Of a stretch of DNA of 64,000 bases, positions 1-7,999 are shown in pieces. The notes under the pieces were generated by a model. It did not search any database. It saw nothing but the letters and a program-made list of their open reading frames with translations, and had not been told where the DNA came from. The DNA comes from an uncultured Candidatus Saccharibacteria bacterium (lineage in GTDB: Bacteria; Patescibacteriota; Saccharimonadia; Saccharimonadales; Saccharimonadaceae): positions 124,001 to 188,000 of the forward strand of contig CALLZM010000006.1 of NCBI GenBank assembly GCA_937858705.1, read 5' to 3'. Made by a program: the position numbers and the translations under genes. Positions within the stretch are counted from its first letter, which is position 1; each line of letters opens with the position of its first letter.

Positions 1-1
1 T

Positions 2-451
2 CACCAAGTATCAGAGCGAACTGGGCTCCGACCTCATAGCGATGAGTATTTTCGCGCGCAGGCCAAAAGCCTCATGCCCACTGGTGCCGCCACGCTTTGG
101 TACGCAACAGTAGATACGCTACCTATAGCTTCTGCCCTCTTCTACGATAGTGTAGATACTCGCTATAACGCCCATGCTGCCGCCAGCTCATTGCCGGAAC
201 ACCGCAAGCTAAAAGCTGCTACTGCCCTGCTAGCCGAGGCTATCCTCGATGCCAAAGCAAGGGGCCTTACAGTATTCGATATGTACGGAGTTGCTCCCAT
301 CGACGCGCCAAGCGACCATGCATGGGCTGGCTTCAGCGAGTTCAAGCGATCATTTGGCGGGAGCGATGTCCACTTTGCCGGATCATGGGACTTACCTATG
401 CAAAAACTCCGCTATCAAGCATATCGGGCCTACCAGAAACTGAGCCGATAA
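2..451 (+). CDS. FemA/FemB-type peptidoglycan bridge aminoacyltransferase, 3' end only
   Basis: The frame is open from the first bases of the window, so this is the C-terminal part (about 149 residues) of a longer gene. The stretch VFDMYGVAP followed by HAWAGFSEFKRSFGG is the closing motif of the GNAT-like domain of FemA/FemB/MurM proteins (a W/YG..P turn, then WAG..xFK..FGG). Family members take amino acids from aminoacyl-tRNA and add them to the lipid II stem peptide at the inner face of the membrane. The amino acid added cannot be told from this end. The next gene (valS) has its own promoter. Family assignment is good; the exact substrate is unknown. Confidence 0.75.
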   Translation, partial: HQVSERTGLRPHSDEYFRAQAKSLMPTGAATLWYATVDTLPIASALFYDSVDTRYNAHAAASSLPEHRKLKAATALLAEAILDAKARGLTVFDMYGVAPIDAPSDHAWAGFSEFKRSFGGSDVHFAGSWDLPMQKLRYQAYRAYQKLSR

Positions 452-495
452 CCTCTCCTATAGCAAAAATATCTTATGGACGGCACTTGCCCGTG

Positions 496-504
496 TGGTA
501 TAAT
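496..504 (+). promoter_or_regulatory. Extended -10 promoter upstream of valS
   Basis: TGG directly followed by TATAAT (499-504) forms an extended -10 element; no convincing -35 is visible. It leaves a leader of about 105 nt before valS at 617, one of the few long leaders in the window. The leader (511-616) was checked by eye for a T-box (specifier loop and UGGN bulge typical of aminoacyl-tRNA synthetase genes) and none was recognised. Confidence 0.55.
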
Positions 505-616
505 TGTATATGAACACAAACATGTGAGGAAACCTGAAACTGTTTAAGCTTTACATATGGAAGGTAGGGTTAGTTTGTTGTGTTTTTTTCACATGAAAAA
601 GGAACTGCTATAGCCT

Positions 617-3169
617 ATGAAACTTTCAAAACAGTACACTCCAAATGAGTTTGAACCAACCGTGTATGCCATGTGGGAAACCAGTGGCGTTTTTGAGCCA
701 ACAGAGGAAGGAACCCCATATTCCATCGTTATGCCACCGCCAAATGCCAATGGCGACTTGCATATTGGTCATGCGCTCGACATGAATCTGAAGGATATTC
801 TAGCTCGGTATCGTCGCATGAAAGGCGATTCTGTTGCATTCATCCCTGGCGCCGACCATGCAGGCTTCGAAACATGGGTTGTCTACGAGCGAGCATTGCA
901 AGCAGAAGGGAAGAGCCGTTTCGACTTTACCCGAGAGCAGCTCTATTCGCAAGTCTGGCGTTTTGTCGAAGAAAAACGAGGCAATATGGAGCTCCAGCTC
1001 CGCGCACTTGGCACCAGTGCCAGTTGGAAGCACCAAGTATTCACTCTTGATAAAAAAGTGATCGATACCGTTTACCAAACCTTCAAGAAATTGTGGGATT
1101 CTGGGCTTGTTTACAGAGGTGAGCGCATCGTGAATTATTGTACCGAGCACCAAACAAGCTTTGCCGATATAGAAGTGGTCCATAAAAACGAGAAAGGGAA
1201 GCTATGGGACATCGCCTACCCTACCCTCGACTCAATAGGGGAGATAGTAGTTGCGACTACTCGCCCCGAAACCATGCTTGGCGACACCGCTATTGCCGTC
1301 CATCCAGATGACGAACGATACAAGCATTTCGTTGGTACTCGCGTCTTATTACCTCTGGTCAATCGAGAAATTCCCGTTATCGCCGATACTCATGTCGATA
1401 TGAGCTACGGCACTGGAGCTGTCAAAGTTACGCCCGCACACGATCCAAACGATTACGAAATGGCCGTGCGGCACAATCTAGACATACTAAACATCATCGA
1501 CGCCCACGGCAACATGACAAATGTGCCAGAACAATTCATGGGGCTCAGTGTGCTCGAGTGCCGCAAGCGAGTCCTGGCCAGCCTCAAAGCCGAAGAATTC
1601 CGTCGTGGTGAAAAAGATATCGAACACGCGGTGGGGCACTGCTACAAGTGCGGCACTATCATACAGCCGATGATGATGGACCAGTGGTTCATAAAGGTGC
1701 AGCCACTTGCCGAACAAGCCATCGAACGGCTCAGGGCAGGGGAGATCTCTTTCTATCCGAGCAATAAAGTTAACGAGATTATCGCCTACCTCGAGCAACT
1801 CCGTGACTGGAACATCAGCCGCCAGCCAGCCTGGGGTATTCCTATTCCAGCATTTCAGAATGTCAATGACCCAACCGATTGGATATTTGATACTCGCGTC
1901 GAAGAAACAACAATCGTAGTGAATAATACAACATATAAACGAGATGAAGACACCTTCGATACCTGGTTTTCTAGTGGTCAATGGCCATATATCGTCACTG
2001 ATTATCTGCAAGATGGCGAACTCTCTCGCTTTTTCCCAACCGACCTCATGGAAACTGGCAGCGATTTACTTCGCCAATGGGTATCGCGTATGATCATGCT
2101 CAGTATCTATAACACTGGTCAGATTCCGTTCAAAACCGTCTATTTCCACGGCATGGTGAACGATGAGAAAAACCAAAAGATGTCGAAATCGAAGGGCAAT
2201 GTCATCAACCCTATGGAAATTGTCTCCGAATACGGTTCTGACGCCATGCGTCTTGGTATCATCGCTGGGCGGGCACCAGCACAAAATCAGGCGTTTAATA
2301 GGGGAGCGGTTATTGCTGGGCGCAATTTCTGCAATAAGCTGTGGAATATGGCTCGCTTTACTGAGGGGCAAATCGGCGACAATCATGTCATTGTCGACCT
2401 CGAGCCAACAACCCCTGCCGACCACTGGATTATTCGCCAGATCAATCAAGCAGCCAAGACGATTGAAGAGCACTTAGCCACATACCGCTTCTCAGAGGCT
2501 GCCGACACCGTGTACCATGTCGTGTGGGACGATTTGGCCGATTGGTATATCGAAGCGAGCAAAACCAGCGTCAATCAGCCCATTCTATCGTGGGCACTGG
2601 CCACTTGCTTGCAAATCGCCCATCCATTCGCTCCATTCGTCACCGAAACCATCTGGCAAACGCTCAATTATACAACAGGGGTACTTGCTGCTGAACGATG
2701 GCCAAAAGCAGAAGAGTTCGATGCCATTGCCGCAGAACAATTTGAGCGAATTCGAGAGCTTGTCAGTGAGGGTAGGTGGGTTATTGCCGAGCTCCCTGGC
2801 AACAAGAAATACTCGCTCCTTTACGGCAGTGACTCGTTGGTAGAACACAACCTCGAACTCATTCGCCGACTCATGCGCCTTGAAAAAATCGAAAAAATCG
2901 ACCAACCAAGAGGACTTCGGTTGGCTGCTACCAATCGCGAAACTTGGCTCGATATCGATAGTGACACGCTCTACCAACACCAAGCAAACCTTGAGCTTCG
3001 TTTAGCGAACGCTCGAAAGCGTCTTGATGGACTCAACGCCCGTCTTGCCAACGAGTCCTACTTAGCCAAAGCCCCCGAACGCCTCGTAACAGAGACGAAA
3101 GAAGAGCAACAAACAACCGAAAAACTCATCGACAGGCTCGTTACCGAGCTTGAAGTCATTCAACTCTAG
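617..3169 (+). CDS. valS: Valine--tRNA ligase
   Basis: Class Ia aminoacyl-tRNA synthetase of 850 residues that charges tRNA-Val in the cytoplasm. The ATP-binding HIGH motif is at residues 49-52 in the context NANGDLHIGHAL, and KMSKSKGNVINP lies near residue 521. The CP1 editing domain is present with TTRPETMLGDTAIAVHP near residue 213, which in this family hydrolyses Thr-tRNA-Val. An anticodon-binding helical domain follows, and the last about 65 residues form the charged coiled-coil arm (RLANARKRLDGL) typical of ValRS and absent from IleRS and LeuRS. It is somewhat shorter than the E. coli enzyme (951). The start is the first ATG after an AAAAGGAA box. The stop codon abuts the stop of the convergent gene at 3170. 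Confidence 0.97.
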   Translation: MKLSKQYTPNEFEPTVYAMWETSGVFEPTEEGTPYSIVMPPPNANGDLHIGHALDMNLKDILARYRRMKGDSVAFIPGADHAGFETWVVYERALQAEGKSRFDFTREQLYSQVWRFVEEKRGNMELQLRALGTSASWKHQVFTLDKKVIDTVYQTFKKLWDSGLVYRGERIVNYCTEHQTSFADIEVVHKNEKGKLWDIAYPTLDSIGEIVVATTRPETMLGDTAIAVHPDDERYKHFVGTRVLLPLVNREIPVIADTHVDMSYGTGAVKVTPAHDPNDYEMAVRHNLDILNIIDAHGNMTNVPEQFMGLSVLECRKRVLASLKAEEFRRGEKDIEHAVGHCYKCGTIIQPMMMDQWFIKVQPLAEQAIERLRAGEISFYPSNKVNEIIAYLEQLRDWNISRQPAWGIPIPAFQNVNDPTDWIFDTRVEETTIVVNNTTYKRDEDTFDTWFSSGQWPYIVTDYLQDGELSRFFPTDLMETGSDLLRQWVSRMIMLSIYNTGQIPFKTVYFHGMVNDEKNQKMSKSKGNVINPMEIVSEYGSDAMRLGIIAGRAPAQNQAFNRGAVIAGRNFCNKLWNMARFTEGQIGDNHVIVDLEPTTPADHWIIRQINQAAKTIEEHLATYRFSEAADTVYHVVWDDLADWYIEASKTSVNQPILSWALATCLQIAHPFAPFVTETIWQTLNYTTGVLAAERWPKAEEFDAIAAEQFERIRELVSEGRWVIAELPGNKKYSLLYGSDSLVEHNLELIRRLMRLEKIEKIDQPRGLRLAATNRETWLDIDSDTLYQHQANLELRLANARKRLDGLNARLANESYLAKAPERLVTETKEEQQTTEKLIDRLVTELEVIQL

Positions 3170-3478
3170 CTAGCTAACAACAGGCAAGAAATGGTTGTCG
3201 AATGCATGACGACCTTTCGGCTCATAATTCTGAAGCATATATCGCTTCATGCGATGTTCTCGAGGCGGGCGACCAGGCACGCGATGCCCATTGTGCCCAA
3301 TCGGCTTGCCATGATGTTCGGCATGGGTATGTGGCTGAGTAGCAATCTTCTGCGCTGTTACCTCAAGGGGGACTGGCTTATACTCGACTGCCTTATCAAT
3401 GCGCCCATCATGAATAAAAATACCCGTTGCAGTTGCAAGACTCAGAGTGACGACTAGTTGCTGAAATATTTTTTGCAT
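3170..3478 (-). CDS. Small secreted, histidine-rich hypothetical protein
   Basis: A 102-residue product with an N-terminal hydrophobic segment (residues about 5-21, FQQLVVTLSLATATGIF) that looks like a signal peptide or anchor. The mature part is rich in His, Arg and Pro (for example HTHAEHHGKPIGHNGH) and strongly basic. I chose the ATG at 3478 because a canonical promoter (3519-3547) lies upstream of it; the longer frame would begin inside the -35 box. No family is recognised. The His clusters could bind metal, but that is speculation. Its stop codon directly abuts the stop of valS, so the two genes are tail to tail with no spacer. Confidence 0.55.
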   Translation of the reverse strand: MQKIFQQLVVTLSLATATGIFIHDGRIDKAVEYKPVPLEVTAQKIATQPHTHAEHHGKPIGHNGHRVPGRPPREHRMKRYMLQNYEPKGRHAFDNHFLPVVS

Positions 3479-3518
3479 AATTTTTTGTTTTACAATAATT
3501 AAATTGATTACGCTATCT

Positions 3519-3547
3519 ATATTAGCACAAGCTTTATTTTTTGTCAA
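3519..3547 (-). promoter_or_regulatory. Consensus promoter for the 3170-3478 gene
   Basis: On the minus strand, TTGACA (3542-3547), a 17-bp spacer and TAATAT (3519-3524). The predicted leader is about 34 nt. This promoter decides the start of the downstream gene. Confidence 0.7.
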
Positions 3548-3616
3548 TACTAATGCATGATTATCTAGAAAATAGTCTTCTAATGGAGAGAACCTAGTGT
3601 GAGTAGTGCTAAACGC

Positions 3617-4072
3617 TTACTCGTGGTGATATTTTCCGCCGCTGGCGATTTCTTGCGATCGATAGAGCTGTTCTACCACTATAAGTCGAACGAGCTGGTG
3701 GGGAAATACCAGCTTCGAAAGCGACAGCACCCTATCTGCTCGCTGCCGCATAGCATCGTCCACCCCATAGGCTCCCCCTATGACAAATACCAGCTTCTTG
3801 CCAGTATTGAATACCTGTTGACACAGTTCCGACAGGGCAGGGGAGTTATATGGCTTGCCCGTCTCATCGAGCAACACCACGAAATCGGTGTCGTTCAGCC
3901 GATTCGATATACACTGCGACTCTTCCTGGCGCGCCCCAAGCCCCTCGCGCGCACTGTGCGGCAAAAGTACCCACTCGATATTCCACGGCTGCTTCAAGCG
4001 CTTCTGATAGCGTTCTAGGCCTTCAGCTATCCATGATTCGTGTTTACGACCAATGGCGATAATGCGAATCAT
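3617..4072 (-). CDS. rlmH: 23S rRNA (pseudouridine1915-N3)-methyltransferase RlmH
   Basis: SPOUT-class methyltransferase of 151 residues, close to the usual 155-159. It methylates pseudouridine 1915 in helix 69 of 23S rRNA using S-adenosylmethionine. The trefoil-knot SAM site is visible as LVFVIGGAYGVDD (about residues 93-105), followed by the family signature SLSKLVFPHQLVRLIVVEQLYR and the terminal KYHHE, where the final His contacts substrate. The start ATG overlaps the stop of the upstream HIT gene by four bases (4069-4072), so the two are translationally coupled in one transcript. Confidence 0.95.
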   Translation of the reverse strand: MIRIIAIGRKHESWIAEGLERYQKRLKQPWNIEWVLLPHSAREGLGARQEESQCISNRLNDTDFVVLLDETGKPYNSPALSELCQQVFNTGKKLVFVIGGAYGVDDAMRQRADRVLSLSKLVFPHQLVRLIVVEQLYRSQEIASGGKYHHE

Positions 4073-4464
4073 GACAGACGATATTCTTGAGCAATAGCCG
4101 CCAGTACCTCATCATTCTCTAGAGGGAGATCATTTTGGTCAAGGCTAACACCGTCACCCCGATGAATCGGCACCAGATGAACATGAACATGCGGCACATC
4201 AAAGCCTTTCACCACCATGCCTACTCGATCTTTACCCGACACTGTGCGGAGGTGTAGTCCAATCTTCCGTGCAACTTGCATGAGGTTTTGATACTCATCG
4301 TCATCGAGATCCCATATCTGGTCTACCTGCTTCTTTGGCACCACCAAAGTATGTGCTGGCGCAAATGGCTGAATGGTCAGAAAAGCGATGGTGCGCTCAT
4401 CTTCGTATATCTTGTGGCACGGAACTTCACCGTTGATAATTTTTGTAAAAATCGAATCTTCCAT
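4069..4464 (-). CDS. HIT-family nucleotide hydrolase (HINT-like)
   Basis: A 131-residue histidine-triad protein. The triad HVHVH is at residues 92-96, in the context PHVHVHLVPIHRGDG; the middle region has the usual KIIxGExPxxKIYEDE start and a PAHTLVVPKK strand. HINT proteins hydrolyse nucleoside phosphoramidates and adenylylated intermediates through a His nucleophile. It is the first or second gene of a minus-strand cluster: hydrolase (4483-5370), this gene, then rlmH with a four-base overlap. A TACAAT box at 4471-4476 ends 6 nt before the ATG, so it may also be transcribed on its own as a leaderless message. Confidence 0.93.
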   Translation of the reverse strand: MEDSIFTKIINGEVPCHKIYEDERTIAFLTIQPFAPAHTLVVPKKQVDQIWDLDDDEYQNLMQVARKIGLHLRTVSGKDRVGMVVKGFDVPHVHVHLVPIHRGDGVSLDQNDLPLENDEVLAAIAQEYRLS

Positions 4465-4482
4465 GTTCTTATTGTACCGTAT

Positions 4483-5370
4483 TTACTTGCCCCGATTTGC
4501 AAGGTCCGCCACCAATTCATTAGCAATCCTCTGATGTCCTTCTTCAGTCAGATGCAGAATCCACTCACCATGCTCAAAGACGAGCGCACCCCCCCCCGCA
4601 AGGCGGCTCAAGATATCTGCGTCACTTAATAAACCGATATTACTAGCCTCAGCATAATGAATTCTATCAGAATCTATTCGCTCAACTGCAGTGGCAGCCG
4701 AACGATTGGCCCAAGAAGTAGAATCGACCAGTAAATCAAGCCGGCCGTCTTCCATAAACTCACATGCCGTGAAAAGACATGCTACGGTTCCTAGCGCACC
4801 TTTATTTACGGGTGGATAATATCCCGTTAGATATATTTCAGCGTGTGGCGCCTGTTGAGCGATTGCCCCCAGTAACTCCTCGTATTTATCGACCATATTT
4901 TCCGAGTCCAGCTGGGCACGAACTTGTTCATAGAGAGGAGAGCCCTTGCTACAATCAGTTTCTTCGCAAGTCTCAAATAATTCTCGTATGTCAGCTTCAT
5001 CACCACCGGCTTCATTACCGCCAGCCGTCACTATCACTGCGCTTGTTGTATCGCGCAACGCATCGAGCTGCGATGCGCGGGTTTCATCACCATACAGTAT
5101 TTGCTCAAAATCAGCGCCCGACCATGCAGCATTTTCAACGGCCATACCAAAATTTCGACCAATTATCTTGCCAAACGAGGTATCAGTACCCACGCCACTC
5201 GCAATCGAGTCGCCGATAACAACCAGGTTGCCGCCTGGCTCAAAACCCTTTGGATAAGTCGAATCTCCATCAGCACCAAAAGCAGCAACTGCGCCTATCG
5301 CAGCAACAACGACAAGAGGAAAACCGTACCTCTTTAGCCGCTCTCTAGAAACTTCAGAATTTCCTGCCAT
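4483..5370 (-). CDS. Membrane-anchored SGNH/GDSL-type esterase or lipase
   Basis: A 295-residue protein with an N-terminal hydrophobic anchor (residues about 16-31) and an extracytoplasmic SGNH hydrolase domain. The nucleophile block reads VVIGDSIASGVG (Ser55), the block III Asn is in VTAGGNEAGGD, and a late EEGH supplies the likely catalytic His. Such enzymes deacylate lipids, peptidoglycan or polysaccharide. The start at 5370 is preferred over an upstream ATG because a TATAAT box (5380-5385) ends 9 nt before it. A run of nine G (minus strand, 4589-4597) encodes Gly-Gly-Gly near the C-terminus and is a possible slippage site. Substrate unknown. Confidence 0.8.
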   Translation of the reverse strand: MAGNSEVSRERLKRYGFPLVVVAAIGAVAAFGADGDSTYPKGFEPGGNLVVIGDSIASGVGTDTSFGKIIGRNFGMAVENAAWSGADFEQILYGDETRASQLDALRDTTSAVIVTAGGNEAGGDEADIRELFETCEETDCSKGSPLYEQVRAQLDSENMVDKYEELLGAIAQQAPHAEIYLTGYYPPVNKGALGTVACLFTACEFMEDGRLDLLVDSTSWANRSAATAVERIDSDRIHYAEASNIGLLSDADILSRLAGGGALVFEHGEWILHLTEEGHQRIANELVADLANRGK

Positions 5371-5379
5371 AATTTTTAT

Positions 5380-5408
5380 ATTATAGCACAATATACATAT
5401 AAAGTCGA
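5380..5408 (-). promoter_or_regulatory. Promoter of the SGNH hydrolase gene
   Basis: Minus strand: TCGACT (5403-5408), 17-bp spacer, TATAAT (5380-5385). The -10 ends 9 nt before the start codon at 5370, implying a leader of only a few nucleotides. Confidence 0.65.
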
Positions 5409-5470
5409 TATTTGAGTACATTTTGGTCTAGAACCAGGGTGGCGTCTATGATATATTATGTACTGTACAC

Positions 5471-5563
5471 GGAGGAGTACCCAAGTGGCTGAAGGGGACG
5501 GTTTGCTAAATCGTTAGTATGGGGAGACCTGTAGCGGGAGTTCGAATCTCCCCTCCTCCGCCA
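5471..5563 (+). tRNA. tRNA-Ser(GCT)
   Basis: A 93-nt class II tRNA. The acceptor stem GGAGGAG (5471-5477) pairs with CTCCTCC (5553-5559), followed by G and an encoded CCA (5561-5563). The anticodon loop TTTGCTAAA gives GCT, reading AGC/AGT. A long variable arm precedes the T arm with TTCGAAT. The three features (long variable arm, GCT, G discriminator) identify serine. Confidence 0.96.
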
Positions 5564-5566
5564 AGA

Positions 5567-5600
5567 AAGAAGGACGACCATGTGGTGGTTCTTTTTTTGT
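5567..5600 (+). terminator. Rho-independent terminator after tRNA-Ser(GCT)
   Basis: AAGGACGACC pairs with GGTGGTTCTT around an ATGT loop (one mismatch), followed by a run of T. Confidence 0.6.
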
Positions 5601-5619
5601 GGACTTTACATAAATTTTG

Positions 5620-5643
5620 TGCTATAATATAAAGTGGTATAAT
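5620..5643 (+). promoter_or_regulatory. Two stacked extended -10 boxes before the orphan pilin gene
   Basis: TGC-TATAAT (TATAAT at 5623-5628) and TGG-TATAAT (TATAAT at 5638-5643) lie 15 bp apart. Downstream there is a strong Shine-Dalgarno site (AAAGGAGAG) before the ATG at 5684, so this gene is one of the leadered ones. Confidence 0.55.
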
Positions 5644-5683
5644 CGTATATAGACAAGGTAACAACCCAAAAAAGGAGAGCCAC

Positions 5684-6079
5684 ATGAATACAATTCTAGC
5701 CAAAATGACCGCTATCAGCGCCAGTATTGCGACATGGCTTTTCGTTGGAGTTGCCCAAGCGAGCGGCCTCGGGGTGCAAGGTGGGGCAAACGCCGCCAGG
5801 GGTGCCGATCAGCCGATTGACCTCTTTGGCGTAGGGGGTACTTTTTCTACTATTACGAATGTTCTCTTATTCATCGTCGGTGCTATTGCTGTCATCATGA
5901 TCGTCATCGGTGGTCTTCGCTATGTCACCTCTGGAGGTAACCAAAACGCCGTCACTGCCGCCAAAAACACCATTCTGTATGCCATCATCGGTATCATCGT
6001 CGCTATTCTGGCCTATGCAGTCATCAACTTCGTCCTCGGCAGCCTCCTTCCTGGCAACGGCGGCGGAACGAGCGTCTAG
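5684..6079 (+). CDS. T4SS pilin-like protein (VirB2/TrbC-type), orphan copy
   Basis: A 131-residue protein with a signal peptide ending near AQA-SG (residues about 1-27) and two hydrophobic helices separated by a short polar loop: LLFIVGAIAVIMIVIGGLRY and ILYAIIGIIVAILAYAVINF, joined by SGGNQNAVTAAKN. This is the architecture of VirB2/TrbC pilins, which form the conjugative pilus after signal peptide removal. It is closest to the paralogue at 10382-10801 (shared GADQ..LFGVGG.F.TITNVLLF). It stands apart from the main pilin cluster and is preceded by its own promoters and a good ribosome-binding site. Its stop shares the CTAG tetranucleotide with the stop of the convergent methyltransferase gene. 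Confidence 0.8.
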   Translation: MNTILAKMTAISASIATWLFVGVAQASGLGVQGGANAARGADQPIDLFGVGGTFSTITNVLLFIVGAIAVIMIVIGGLRYVTSGGNQNAVTAAKNTILYAIIGIIVAILAYAVINFVLGSLLPGNGGGTSV

Positions 6080-7188
6080 CTTGTAGAAAAATACCGTTCT
6101 ACTGCTTGGGCAAGCGCGACCGATAGGCAAGTCGGCACCGCATTGCCAATTTGCAGATTTCTATCACTTCGCGAACCATAAAATTGATACTCATCGGGGA
6201 AGCACTGCAATCTGGCGCCCTCTCTAGTCGTAAGTGGCCGAGGCGCTTTCGGGTGAATACAGCGCGAAGAGGACGGGGTAGAGAGATTTCTGGTAATAGT
6301 GGTCGAGGGCTTATCCCACCACAGACGGCTATAGGTGTTCTTGTATCCAGATGTTGGTCGTAATTCCTCGGGTAAATCGAGCGGTGTACCGCCATCGGGC
6401 AATAATTGCATGATTTTCACCAAATTTGCATTGTTGTTGGGTGAATTATGGTCCATCAGCTTTTCCGGAGCCCGCCGTCGCATGCGCCGCTGAAACTCAT
6501 TTTGTGGCTCACTGGCATACGCAAAGCTTTCACTTCCCGCACCAATAAGCGGCAGATCGCCGATAGCCTCTCCAAGTGTGAGATAGGGGAGCTTTCCCTC
6601 ACTTTTTTGTAGCTGTTGGGGATTATAGTGTGTTGGCTCAGGATAAGAAAACTCCTTTCCTTGCTGGGTACCAACAAGAATGATCCGCTCACGAATCTGC
6701 GGCGCGCCATAATCGGCAGCATTGAGCACTGTATACTGCACCCGATACCCTAATGACTCAAACAGCGCCACTACCCCTTTGAATAGTTCGCCCCCTTGCA
6801 TCGACAACATGCCTTTTACATTTTCAAACACAAATAGCTTCGGCTGAAACTCCTTGAGAATACGGTGATATTCGAGGAATAACTGCGCCCGTGGATCATC
6901 TGCCCATCGTTTACCAACCGTCGAATACGCCTGACAAGGCGGACCACCGACGATAATATCGACCTGTTTCGCTGACTCACCCAAATCAGCATAGACTCTA
7001 TCGAAGGAAAAATTCACCACATCGTCGACATACATTTTTACACTCGGATGATTCAGCGAATAGGCCTTGGCCATTTTTGGCAATATTTCGTTGGCAGCAA
7101 TGATGCTAAACCGCGGATGATTCGCAAACCCATAGCTGAGGCCACCCACACCTGAAAATAAGTCGATAACCGTGAGTGGAGCGCCCAT
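6076..7188 (-). CDS. DNA (cytosine-5)-methyltransferase of a type II restriction-modification system
   Basis: A 370-residue C5 methyltransferase with the motifs in canonical order: I (DLFSGVGGLSYGF), IV with catalytic Cys85 (VGGPPCQAYS), VI (FENVKGM), VIII (QIRERIILVG) and X (LQIGNAVP). It transfers a methyl group from SAM to cytosine in a specific site, protecting DNA from the partner nuclease. It starts one base after the stop of the endonuclease gene, so the two form an operon. The target site cannot be read from sequence. The stop shares a CTAG with that of the pilin gene on the other strand. Confidence 0.95.
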   Translation of the reverse strand: MGAPLTVIDLFSGVGGLSYGFANHPRFSIIAANEILPKMAKAYSLNHPSVKMYVDDVVNFSFDRVYADLGESAKQVDIIVGGPPCQAYSTVGKRWADDPRAQLFLEYHRILKEFQPKLFVFENVKGMLSMQGGELFKGVVALFESLGYRVQYTVLNAADYGAPQIRERIILVGTQQGKEFSYPEPTHYNPQQLQKSEGKLPYLTLGEAIGDLPLIGAGSESFAYASEPQNEFQRRMRRRAPEKLMDHNSPNNNANLVKIMQLLPDGGTPLDLPEELRPTSGYKNTYSRLWWDKPSTTITRNLSTPSSSRCIHPKAPRPLTTREGARLQCFPDEYQFYGSRSDRNLQIGNAVPTCLSVALAQAVERYFSTS

Positions 7189-7189
7189 C

Positions 7190-7969
7190 TTATAAGTGCA
7201 AGCTCTCGTAGGTTATGGGCGGCTCGGTGATGTTCCAGCAGAAATAACTTTGGTCGATAGTAAACACTATTTGTCCTTCCATTTGCTGTCGCGCCTCCCA
7301 GTTGGTGTTTGTGTCCTCTATGGTGTCGAGGCGGATAAATGCTGCTTGGCCATTGTAAAGATCGAAATGAATAGCCAATGTCGGAATCCGTTCCTCGAGA
7401 GACAATCGCTTCGCCTCCACCACCTTATGCTTCTTGATGTCGTTGATGCCCGTAAAGCCTGTCTGCATCTCAATACGAAGCAGGGAACCATCTCGCAAGA
7501 CCACTTCTATGTCTGCCTTCGGCGTTCGTTTGAAGAGCTCGATATTCGCCAAATCGTCATCGCCGATGATACGGATATGCGACACATCGACACCAAAAAT
7601 AACCCCGAGCGCTTTCAGAAAATAATTCGCCAGTACAAAGCCGCGCATCCAGCTATAGTACCCCTGTTCGGGACGGCGACCTTGGTTATTGAGCCGCGGT
7701 AAAATGTTGTGCTCGAGCATGATGCGATGTGGCTGAATGATATATTCTTGGCGAAATGCCTCGAGATCGCTGTGACGAATATCGGGCGAAACAGCACCAT
7801 TCAGACTCGTTACCAGTTCGAACAATCGCGTGTTGAGCAGTTCGATATACGCCAAATCGACTGTCGGTGTAATATTCTTGGCACCCAGAAAATCTTTGAC
7901 GGCGCCCTGGCTGGAAAACCCAAGCCGACGGCGATAGTCACGAGCTTGCATGGCAATATCAATCATCAT
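7190..7969 (-). CDS. Putative type II restriction endonuclease (PD-(D/E)XK variant)
   Basis: A 259-residue protein with no family name I can give, called a restriction enzyme because it lies one base upstream of a C5 methyltransferase in the same operon and carries a nuclease-like core: P150-K-A-D153 IEVVLRDG...LLR-I-E167-M-Q169. The spacing matches a PD-(D/E)XK fold in which Gln replaces the usual Lys, as known for BglII (ExQ). An N-terminal region with SQGAVKDFLGAKNITPTVD could be a helix-turn-helix or a specificity element. The start at 7969 has no clear ribosome-binding site; ATGs at codons 2 and 7 are alternatives. It follows the fic gene by 30 bp. Confidence 0.7.
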   Translation of the reverse strand: MMIDIAMQARDYRRRLGFSSQGAVKDFLGAKNITPTVDLAYIELLNTRLFELVTSLNGAVSPDIRHSDLEAFRQEYIIQPHRIMLEHNILPRLNNQGRRPEQGYYSWMRGFVLANYFLKALGVIFGVDVSHIRIIGDDDLANIELFKRTPKADIEVVLRDGSLLRIEMQTGFTGINDIKKHKVVEAKRLSLEERIPTLAIHFDLYNGQAAFIRLDTIEDTNTNWEARQQMEGQIVFTIDQSYFCWNITEPPITYESLHL

Positions 7970-7999
7970 ATACTTGACCCGTTAGAAATAAATTCACTT

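Noticed and set aside
510-616. T-box riboswitch in the valS leader
   Set aside because: No specifier hairpin, T-box bulge or terminator could be found by eye in the roughly 105-nt leader.
5506-5703. Open frame of 65 codons on the minus strand
   Set aside because: It overlaps tRNA-Ser(GCT), its terminator and the pilin promoter in antisense.
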